Assembly (NCBI GenBank): GCA_021203705.1
Contig: JAJQAR010000258.1
Coordinates: forward strand, 1-5,153
Origin: Prevotella sp.
GTDB lineage: Bacteria; Bacteroidota; Bacteroidia; Bacteroidales; Bacteroidaceae
Direction of reading: 5' to 3'
DNA length: 5,153 nucleotides
The notes beneath the pieces are model-generated. The model saw only the letters and a program-made list of their open reading frames with translations, was not told the DNA's origin and ran no database searches. This document shows positions 1-5,153 of the stretch, piece after piece. Position 1 is the stretch's first letter, and every line of letters starts with the position of its first letter. A program made the translations under genes and the position numbers.

Positions 1-1
1 G

Positions 2-85
2 CTTCAATATTACCATGAGGTAATTATTAAACCTATGAAGCGTTTCGGTCGTGAGATTGGAACGCTTTTTCACGCCAAAAAGTAG
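2..85 (+). CDS. Possible 3' end of an unidentified gene entering from the left edge
   Basis: This is the only plus-strand frame open from the window edge. It gives 27 residues, ending in FGREIGTLFHAKK before a TAG stop at 83-85. The other two frames stop within the first 30 bases. The tail is basic and ends inside the first copy of an 11-bp repeat. I do not recognise the family. Its position, running toward the 3' end of a tRNA gene and ending about 90 bp from it, would suit the last gene of an integrated element such as an integrase or accessory gene. No catalytic motif is visible in so short a piece, so that is inference from context only. A run of 27 open codons can also occur by chance. 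Confidence 0.3.
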   Translation, partial: LQYYHEVIIKPMKRFGREIGTLFHAKK

Positions 86-122
86 TGTTATCCATTATAA
101 CACGCCAAAAACACGCCAAAAA
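71..122 (+). repeat. Three direct copies of the 11-bp unit CACGCCAAAAA
   Basis: Exact copies lie at 71-81, 101-111 and 112-122. The last two abut and the first is 30 bp upstream of the second. They sit between the end of the open frame at 85 and the tRNA terminator hairpin. Short direct repeats flanking a recombination site are typical arm-type binding sites for tyrosine integrases, and their position beside a tRNA 3' end fits that. The role is inferred; the repetition itself is read directly. Confidence 0.6.
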
Positions 123-132
123 TAGATAAATT

Positions 133-171
133 AAAAAGTTAACTCACTGAAAATAAACAAGTTAACTTTTT
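133..171 (-). terminator. Hairpin terminator downstream of tRNA-Arg
   Basis: The arms AAAAAGTTAAC (133-143) and GTTAACTTTTT (161-171) are perfectly complementary over 11 bp. One more T-A pair (144/160) leaves a 15-nt loop. Read on the minus strand, the hairpin begins 7 nt past the tRNA 3' end and its descending arm ends in T5. It is therefore a plausible intrinsic terminator for the tRNA. The stem is AT-rich, so termination may be leaky. Being symmetric, it could also act on plus-strand transcripts of the frame ending at 85. Confidence 0.55.
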
Positions 172-177
172 GTGGAG

Positions 178-249
178 TAGTCTCACTGAGAATCGAACTC
201 AGATCTAATCTTTAGGAGAGACTTGTTCTATCCATTGAACTATGAGACC
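178..249 (-). tRNA. tRNA-Arg, anticodon CCU
   Basis: The minus strand folds as a complete 72-nt cloverleaf: acceptor GGTCTCA/TGAGACT, D stem GTTC/GAAC with an 8-nt loop, anticodon stem AGTCT/AGATT around the loop CTCCTAA, a 4-nt variable region, and T stem CTGAG/CTCAG with loop TTCGATT. The discriminator base is A. The anticodon CCU decodes the arginine codon AGG. The CCA end is not encoded (the next bases are CTCCA), so it must be added enzymatically, as is common in Bacteroidetes. The first acceptor pair is G1-U72, a wobble in place of the usual G-C, and the anticodon stem has one G-U pair (28-42). A clear promoter lies just upstream and a hairpin terminator just downstream, so it is probably transcribed alone. 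Minor-arginine tRNAs are frequent integration sites for mobile elements. Confidence 0.95.
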
Positions 250-259
250 ATTATCAGTG

Positions 260-291
260 CAAAGGTAGGAAGATTAAGGTGTAAAACCAAA
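260..291 (-). promoter_or_regulatory. Bacteroidetes-type promoter of tRNA-Arg
   Basis: On the minus strand TTTG (291-288) and TACCTTTG (267-260) are separated by 20 nt. This matches the phylum's primary sigma consensus, a -33 TTTG and a -7 TAnnTTTG at about 19-21 nt spacing. The -7 element ends 10 nt before the tRNA 5' end at 249, so transcription would start only a few bases upstream of the mature tRNA. The element points away from the receptor gene at 355 and does not serve it. Confidence 0.8.
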
Positions 292-345
292 TAAAATGTG
301 AAAAAACACGTAAACGATTAAACTTTTTGCCTTTTGCTTAATCTT
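270..345. repeat. Inverted 9-bp repeat in the divergent intergenic region
   Basis: AAGATTAAG (270-278) and CTTAATCTT (337-345) are perfect inverted copies 58 nt apart. The core GATTAA occurs once more, directly, at 316-321. They sit between the tRNA promoter and the receptor gene's ATG, so they could be operator half-sites. The spacing is long and the sequence AT-rich, so chance is a fair alternative. I see no convincing TTTG/TAnnTTTG promoter for the gene at 355 in this interval. TTTTTG occurs at 324-329 but lacks a proper TA at its left. Confidence 0.3.
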
Positions 346-354
346 AGTATCTGT

Positions 355-2844
355 ATGAGTAGGATCATTTTATTCTGCTTACTTGTGTTGTGCTCTGCAG
401 TGTGCCATGCTCAAGGAAGCGTAAGGGGAAAGGTGTTGGAGAAACTCTCCGACGAGACTATGCCGTATGTTAATGTTGTGGTGTATAAGAAAAACAGTAC
501 CAAACCGTATAAAAGTGCCATGACGGATGAAAAAGGAAATTTCCGTATTAACGACATTTCATACGGCAACTACACGGTGCAGTTGACATTCGTAGGTTAC
601 AAGACCGTCACAAGAGAATTTTCCATTTCGCAAGATAAGAAAAGCGTCAGTTTCAAGAACTTCTACCTGACAAGTGAGACACAGAGCCTTGAGGAGGTAA
701 CGGTAACCGCACAACGCCCTGCCATGCGCCTTGAGGTTGACCGCAAGTCGTTTGACGTGTCACAAGACATAGTAAATGCCGGTGGTGCGGCTTCCGATGT
801 TCTCGACAATATCCCATCGGTAGAGGTGGATAACGACGGCAACATATCGTTAAGAGGAAACACGAGTGTTGAGGTGTGGATAAACGGCAAGGCAAGCGGA
901 CTGACCACCGACAACCGTGCGGAGATACTGCAACAGTTGCCTGCCGAGAGTATCGACAGGATAGAGGTGATCGACAACCCATCGGCGAAATTCAGTGCTG
1001 AGGGCAGTGCAGGTATCATAAACATCGTGTTGAAGAAAGACCGCAAAGCCGGCTATTACGGTTCTGTGCAGGGTGGTGTGAGAACTAACGGTGGTGCCAA
1101 TGCGAGTGGGAACATCAATTTCAATAAAGGCAGGTTTGAGGCGTATCTTAATATAGGCTACCGCCACCGCAAGGACAACGGCGGTGCGGAGAGCTATCAG
1201 GAATACCTCAACACCAACGAATATCAGAAATACAAGACCGACAACAACAACACTGGCAATAACCTGTTTTCTCGTGCCGGCGTGACATATCATGCTACCG
1301 ATAAGGATGAATTTACACTTAGTGGTATGGCGATGATTGGCGGTCATAACAACGGCGGAAACACACCTTATCACTATGGTACGATAGGAGCGGATGATGA
1401 CAGTTATCTTATGCTCCGACACACCAAGTCAAGTTCAGATATGAAAATGTTCTATGGTGAGTTCAACTATCGTCATAATTTCACCGACAAGCATTTCCTT
1501 GACTTTACCGTTGACTTCAACACATGGCGTTCAGACGAGGGTAATATCTACCAGGACAGTACAACATATTACGACGGCATAACGCCAACAGTATATGACT
1601 ATCAGTCGCGCCCTATGTACATGCACAACTGCCGTTGGGAGGTGAAACTCGACTATGAGAATCCTATCACAGAGAACATCCTGATACAGGCGGGCTATCA
1701 GGGCAATTTCAGCAGGGAGAATACCCCACAAGAGTCTTACGTTGATGAAACGTCATGGGAAGGCAACAACCAAGTGGAGGATGAGACATATTACAACCGT
1801 TTCATCTATAACATGGATCTCCATGCCCTCTATGCCACCGCAACATTGAAATTAGGCAAGTTCGGTGCAATGGCAGGACTGCGGGGCGAGTATTGGAAAG
1901 TACACACTGAAAGTTACAGTTTTGAGCAGGAGCACAACCCTGCGTTGCGAGACACGCCTTTTGACAAGGACTATTTCCAACTGTTCCCCAGTGTGTTCCT
2001 TTCATACCAGATAACAAAGACTCAGCAGTTGCAACTCAACTACACCCGTCGTCTCCGCCGTCCGTGGGGTGGCCAGTTGAACAGTTTCAAGAACACGCGG
2101 GATGCCTCGATGATCAGTTTCGGTAACCCTGAACTTACCCCTGAATTCAGTAATTCATTCTCTCTCAACTACCTGAAACAGTGGGAGCAGCACTCTCTCC
2201 TTTTAAGTGCCTACTACCGCCCTACAACAGACGTGATGCAGAAAGTGAACTACCAGAGCACCAGCGATGGAATGATGTATTCCACCAACATGAACGTGGC
2301 AAAGAGTGTCAGTTCAGGCTTGGAAATGGTACTCAAGAACCAAATATGCAAAATTCTCAACCTTACGACAACTGCAAATGCATATTACTACAAGCTCGAC
2401 GGCTTCTCAAAGGTCATTGAGGGACAGACGGTAACGGGAGAGGGCAACAGCAGTTTTACGTGGAACGCACGTATGCAGGCAAGTTTTATGCTTCCCTACG
2501 ACATATCCATACAGTTGACGGGCCGCTACCGCTCTCGTGAGGTAATAACACAGGGTTACCGCAAGGCGAATATCAGTGCGGACATCGGTCTTAGGAAGAC
2601 ATTCCTCAACAAGACATGGACGCTCGCCATCAACTGCCGCGACCTGCTCAACACCCGCAAATTTGAGAATTTCACAAGTTCCGACACATTCACACGTCAC
2701 CAGAAAAACTGGCGTAGTGGGCGCACGGTGAACTTCACCCTTACTTATAGTTTCGGTAACACGAAAGCGAAAAAGACTAATAAAAAGAACAATAGTATGG
2801 GTGACGATGACCAATATAGTGAAAGCGGTGAAGAAGGGATTTAA
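355..2844 (+). CDS. TonB-dependent receptor-like outer membrane beta-barrel protein
   Basis: This encodes an 829-residue outer membrane protein, read from the ATG at 355. A TTG at 334 would add seven residues ahead of the signal peptide and is unlikely. Residues 1-19 form a signal peptide (a basic start, then a Leu/Ile/Cys-rich core) with a likely cut after CHA. Residues ~22-95 are a carboxypeptidase-regulatory-like beta-sandwich (GSVRGKV..., TDEKGNFRI, GNYTVQLTFVGYK). EVTVTA at 114-119 resembles a TonB box. Residues ~120-228 are a plug domain (DVLDNIPSVEV, ISLRGNTSVEVWING, IDRIEVIDNPSAKF, AGIINIVLKK). The rest is a barrel of the type called outer membrane beta-barrel family (PF14905-like), with a last strand RTVNFTLTYSFG at 789-801. 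A 28-residue charged tail follows (KAKKTNKKNN..., acidic end). The family is associated with TonB-driven uptake or with outer-membrane roles whose substrates are mostly unknown. It is shorter than SusC proteins and has no SusD partner beside it, so glycan import is not supported. There is no Shine-Dalgarno, which is normal in this phylum. It appears to be a single-gene unit. Confidence 0.9.
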   Translation: MSRIILFCLLVLCSAVCHAQGSVRGKVLEKLSDETMPYVNVVVYKKNSTKPYKSAMTDEKGNFRINDISYGNYTVQLTFVGYKTVTREFSISQDKKSVSFKNFYLTSETQSLEEVTVTAQRPAMRLEVDRKSFDVSQDIVNAGGAASDVLDNIPSVEVDNDGNISLRGNTSVEVWINGKASGLTTDNRAEILQQLPAESIDRIEVIDNPSAKFSAEGSAGIINIVLKKDRKAGYYGSVQGGVRTNGGANASGNINFNKGRFEAYLNIGYRHRKDNGGAESYQEYLNTNEYQKYKTDNNNTGNNLFSRAGVTYHATDKDEFTLSGMAMIGGHNNGGNTPYHYGTIGADDDSYLMLRHTKSSSDMKMFYGEFNYRHNFTDKHFLDFTVDFNTWRSDEGNIYQDSTTYYDGITPTVYDYQSRPMYMHNCRWEVKLDYENPITENILIQAGYQGNFSRENTPQESYVDETSWEGNNQVEDETYYNRFIYNMDLHALYATATLKLGKFGAMAGLRGEYWKVHTESYSFEQEHNPALRDTPFDKDYFQLFPSVFLSYQITKTQQLQLNYTRRLRRPWGGQLNSFKNTRDASMISFGNPELTPEFSNSFSLNYLKQWEQHSLLLSAYYRPTTDVMQKVNYQSTSDGMMYSTNMNVAKSVSSGLEMVLKNQICKILNLTTTANAYYYKLDGFSKVIEGQTVTGEGNSSFTWNARMQASFMLPYDISIQLTGRYRSREVITQGYRKANISADIGLRKTFLNKTWTLAINCRDLLNTRKFENFTSSDTFTRHQKNWRSGRTVNFTLTYSFGNTKAKKTNKKNNSMGDDDQYSESGEEGI

Positions 2845-2872
2845 ACTCCATAAAGCATAAATCCATAAGCAT

Positions 2873-2913
2873 AATAAAACCCCAAAAGTTCTGCTGACTT
2901 TTAGGGTTTTATT
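2873..2913. terminator. Bidirectional intrinsic terminator between convergent genes
   Basis: AATAAAACCC (2873-2882) pairs perfectly with GGGTTTTATT (2904-2913). After one C/A mismatch, AAAAGT pairs with ACTTTT (2884-2889 with 2897-2902). A T-G pair then closes a 5-nt loop, CTGCT. The outer A/T runs supply a U-rich tract in either direction. The hairpin lies 28 bp past the receptor stop and 12 bp past the metG stop, in the 81-bp gap between the two converging genes, so it can end transcription of both. Confidence 0.85.
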
Positions 2914-2925
2914 GTATGTGTAATA

Positions 2926-4983
2926 TCAGATAACCTGACTGCCGCTCCTAATCTCTTTCTCAGGAGAAACAACACTCAACGTACCGTCGGCATCCTCCGC
3001 AGTAAGAACCATACCCTGACTCTCTATGCCCTTCAACTTACGGGGAGCAAGGTTGGCGACAAAACAGATACGCTTGCCAACAAGTTGTTCTGGCTGATAA
3101 CTCTTTGCTATACCGCTTACTATCGTGCGGTCAGTACCACTGCCATCATCAATGGTGAGCTTCAACAACTTATCTGCCTTCTTCACTTTTTCACACGCCT
3201 TTACGATACCTACACGGATGTCTATCTTCTCAAAATCCTCAAAAGGTATCGTCTGCTTGATTTCCTTTGCCTTGAAAGCAGCCGCCTCATTTGCTTTTTT
3301 CGTCTCCTCCAATTTTTTCAACTGGAACTCAATCACGCTGTCGTCGATCTTCTCGAACAACAGCTCTGGTTCGGCAAGCTGATGTCCGGGAGTGAGGAGA
3401 TCAGTAGAGCCAAGACTGTTCCAGTCGAAAGTGTCGATGTTCAACATCTTGCGAAGACGCAGACTGCTGAACGGCAGGAACGGCTCAAAGGCTATCGAGA
3501 GGTTGGCAACAAGCTGCAGGGAGATATTCAGAATTGTCTCCACACGTTTCATATCGGTCTTTGCCACCTTCCACGGCTCACAGTCAGCGATATATTTGTT
3601 GCCGATACGGGCGAGGTTCATGGCTTCTTTCAACGCCTCACGGAACTTGAATACATCCAAGTAGTCCTCTACCTTTTTCTTCACGTCCTTGAACTCATCA
3701 AGAGTCTGACGGTCGATGTCAAGCAGTTCTCCGCATGCAGGTACGACACCGTTCCAGTATTTCTTTGTCAGTTGCAACGCACGGTTTACGAAATTGCCAT
3801 AAACGCCCACCAACTCACTATTGTTGCGCTCCTGGAAGTCTTTCCACATGAAATTGTTGTCTTTTGTCTCAGGGGCATTGGCGGTAAGCACATAACGCAA
3901 AACATCTTGCTTGCCTGGCAACTCCTCAAGATATTCATGCAGCCACACAGCCCAGTTATGGGAAGTAGAGATCTTGTCGTTCTCAAGGTTTAGGAACTCA
4001 TTAGCCGGCACGTTCTCTGGCAGTATATAACCGCCATGTGCCTTCAGCATCACAGGGAACACGATACAATGGAACACTATATTGTCTTTTCCGATAAAGT
4101 GGATAAGCCGTGTCTCTGGGTCTTTCCACCACTTCTCCCAACTATCGGGCAACAGTTCTTTTGTATTGGAGATATAACCTATCGGCGCATCAAACCATAC
4201 ATAAAGCACTTTTCCCTCCGCTCCCTCAACAGGGACAGGAATACCCCAGTCGAGGTCTCTTGTCATGGCGCGTGGCTGGAGGTCGAGGTCGAGCCAACTC
4301 TTGCACTGTCCATATACATTTGACCGCCACTCCTTATGTCCTTCGAGAATCCACTTTTTCAACCAATCCTGATACTCGTTGAGCGGCAGATACCAGTTCT
4401 TCGTGTCCTTCATCACTGGTTTTGAACCGCTTATAGCACTCTTCGGATTAATCAGTTCCGTAGGGTCAAGGTCAGAGCCGCATTTCTCGCACTGGTCACC
4501 GTATGCATTCGGGTTATGGCAGTGAGGACACTCACCCGTGATATAGCGGTCAGCAAGGAACTGGTGTGCCTCCTCATCATAATACTGCGTGGAAGTTTTC
4601 TCAATCAACTTGCCCTCCTTATACAGCTTGGCAAAGAAATCAGAAGCCATCTTGTGATGTATCTCGGATGTTGTACGACTGTATATGTCGAATGATATGC
4701 CGAAGTCAGCGAAACTTTTCTTTATCATCTCGTGATTGCGGTCAACCACCTGTTGCGGCGTAATGCCTTCCTTGCGTGCCCTGATAGTAATAGGCACTCC
4801 ATGCTCATCACTGCCACAGATAAATATCACATCTTGCTTCTTCAAACGAAGATAACGCACGTAAATGTCCGCCGGCACGTAAACACCGGCAAGGTGGCCT
4901 ATATGCACACCGCCATTGGCGTATGGCAGGGCGGCGGTCACGGTAGTACGCTTATATTCTTTCTTTTCCATCTCTATTGTCAT
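2926..4983 (-). CDS. metG: Methionine--tRNA ligase (methionyl-tRNA synthetase)
   Basis: This cytoplasmic class I synthetase activates methionine with ATP and charges initiator and elongator tRNA-Met. It has 685 residues, close to the 677 of E. coli Met[12 protein letters not shown] (20-30) carries the HIGH motif and is followed by CGSDEHG (56-62). A zinc knuckle has C152, C155, C165 and C168 (CPHC and CEKC). WFDAPIGY (263-270) lines the active site. The catalytic loop is KISTS (337-341) in place of KMSKS, a form I recall from Bacteroidetes MetRS; the next residue is His, where I expect Arg. The anticodon-binding helical domain spans ~370-545. A Lys/Ala/Glu-rich linker (~553-580) leads to a C-terminal OB-fold tRNA-binding domain of the Trbp111/EMAP type (~583-685, DIRVGIV...[16 protein letters not shown]), which also mediates dimerisation in relatives. 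The ATG at 4983 is the longest start. The ATG at 4971 ([10 protein letters not shown]) fits the usual family N-terminus better. The gene is monocistronic by context. Confidence 0.97.
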   Translation of the reverse strand: MTIEMEKKEYKRTTVTAALPYANGGVHIGHLAGVYVPADIYVRYLRLKKQDVIFICGSDEHGVPITIRARKEGITPQQVVDRNHEMIKKSFADFGISFDIYSRTTSEIHHKMASDFFAKLYKEGKLIEKTSTQYYDEEAHQFLADRYITGECPHCHNPNAYGDQCEKCGSDLDPTELINPKSAISGSKPVMKDTKNWYLPLNEYQDWLKKWILEGHKEWRSNVYGQCKSWLDLDLQPRAMTRDLDWGIPVPVEGAEGKVLYVWFDAPIGYISNTKELLPDSWEKWWKDPETRLIHFIGKDNIVFHCIVFPVMLKAHGGYILPENVPANEFLNLENDKISTSHNWAVWLHEYLEELPGKQDVLRYVLTANAPETKDNNFMWKDFQERNNSELVGVYGNFVNRALQLTKKYWNGVVPACGELLDIDRQTLDEFKDVKKKVEDYLDVFKFREALKEAMNLARIGNKYIADCEPWKVAKTDMKRVETILNISLQLVANLSIAFEPFLPFSSLRLRKMLNIDTFDWNSLGSTDLLTPGHQLAEPELLFEKIDDSVIEFQLKKLEETKKANEAAAFKAKEIKQTIPFEDFEKIDIRVGIVKACEKVKKADKLLKLTIDDGSGTDRTIVSGIAKSYQPEQLVGKRICFVANLAPRKLKGIESQGMVLTAEDADGTLSVVSPEKEIRSGSQVI

Positions 4984-5011
4984 TTTTTATTTACGTGCAA
5001 TACTAATAATG

Positions 5012-5019
5012 CAAAGGTA
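5012..5019 (-). promoter_or_regulatory. Probable -7 element of the metG promoter
   Basis: The minus strand reads TACCTTTG followed by CA, an exact TAnnTTTG match identical to the tRNA-Arg -7 element (both lie in CTACCTTTGCA). It ends 28 bp before the metG ATG at 4983, implying a short leader of roughly 20 nt. No TTG is found 19-21 nt upstream. That position (about 5040-5043) falls in the centre of the hairpin at 5032-5057. The leader has no Shine-Dalgarno and is A-rich just before the start codon. Confidence 0.65.
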
Positions 5020-5031
5020 GTAAAAATACTT

Positions 5032-5059
5032 AAAAGGTTGTACTCTTACAACCTTTTTT
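5032..5059. terminator. Perfect 11-bp hairpin with flanking T run upstream of metG
   Basis: AAAAGGTTGTA (5032-5042) pairs with TACAACCTTTT (5047-5057) around a 4-nt CTCT loop. On the plus strand it runs directly into T6 (5054-5059), the form of an intrinsic terminator. On the minus strand it ends in TTTT followed by an AT-rich tract, so it could also end a transcript arriving from a gene beyond the right edge and running the same way as metG. It overlaps the place where metG's -33 element should be. Confidence 0.6.
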
Positions 5060-5153
5060 GAATAATTTCTCAATTCTGAAACGCCAGAGTTCACCTCCAA
5101 TGCAACTGAATTTCGCGCAACGCTGTGGAATCTTAATTATGATAGCGAGAAAG
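5060..5153. other. Right edge, no supported gene
   Basis: No convincing gene is visible. One minus-strand frame is open from the edge down to a TAA at 5030-5032 (40 residues, ending GCKSTTF), but its last codons are the hairpin itself and the peptide resembles no family I know. A plus-strand ATG at 5139 gives only MIARK before the window ends. GGAGGTGA, a perfect Shine-Dalgarno-like octamer, occurs on the minus strand at 5098-5091 with no start codon at a useful distance. Confidence 0.4.

Noticed and set aside
259..268. Match to the CTnDOT-type target GTAnnTTTGC (also at 5011-5020)
   Set aside because: Both sites read CTACCTTTGC on the minus strand and so miss the first base. The resemblance is explained by the TAnnTTTG promoter element they contain.
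334..354. TTG start for the receptor, adding seven residues
   Set aside because: The ATG at 355 starts directly at a well-formed signal peptide (MSRIILF...). The extension would place extra polar residues before it, and no ribosome-binding signal favours TTG.
379..411. Lipoprotein signal (Cys at residues 8, 13 and 17 of the receptor)
   Set aside because: The residues before Cys17 are SAV, a poor lipobox, and cleavage after CHA fits ordinary signal peptidase better. TonB-type barrels are not usually lipoproteins.
850..1422. A 190-residue minus-strand frame inside the receptor gene
   Set aside because: It lies opposite the plug and early barrel, which have clear family motifs. The antisense product is Val/Ile-rich without any recognised motif.
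355..2844. SusC-type glycan importer
   Set aside because: The protein is about 829 residues, shorter than typical SusC. It has the PF14905-like barrel layout and no SusD gene next to it; metG follows on the opposite strand.
3085..3993. A 302-residue plus-strand open frame antisense to metG
   Set aside because: It lies wholly opposite a confidently identified metG. Its translation shows no recognisable domain, and the frame is explained by the codon composition of the opposite strand.
5139..5153. Possible start of a plus-strand gene (ATG at 5139, MIARK)
   Set aside because: Only five codons are visible, with no promoter or ribosome-binding signal upstream.

Overview
The window looks like ordinary chromosomal DNA from a member of the Bacteroidales, most likely Prevotella or a close relative. 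Three things point there: promoters of the TAnnTTTG type, a TonB-receptor-like protein with the carboxypeptidase-regulatory/plug/barrel layout common in that phylum, and a methionyl-tRNA synthetase whose catalytic loop reads KISTS instead of KMSKS. The genus is an inference from overall impression; no 16S or other marker is present.

Layout, left to right. Bases 1-85 hold a reading frame that enters from outside and stops, followed by three copies of an 11-bp repeat (71-122). Next come a hairpin terminator (133-171) and a tRNA-Arg with anticodon CCU on the minus strand (178-249), with a clear Bacteroidetes-type promoter at 260-291. A large outer-membrane receptor-like gene runs rightward (355-2844). 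It converges on metG, which runs leftward (4983-2926), and a strong bidirectional hairpin terminator fills the 81-bp gap between them. Upstream of metG are its -7 promoter element (5012-5019) and a perfect 11-bp-stem hairpin (5032-5057). The last ~95 bases contain no gene I can support.

The genes do not form a pathway. The tRNA and the receptor gene are divergent, and the receptor gene and metG are convergent, so each appears to be its own transcription unit. No SusD-like partner, sensor or sigma/anti-sigma pair lies beside the receptor gene, so its substrate cannot be guessed from context.

The part most worth a second look is the left edge. A tRNA 3' end faces an open reading frame that ends inside a cluster of short direct repeats, which is the usual arrangement at one end of an element integrated in a tRNA gene. 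The tRNA also has a G1-U72 wobble, which could be a trace of such an event. I found no convincing new biological system here.
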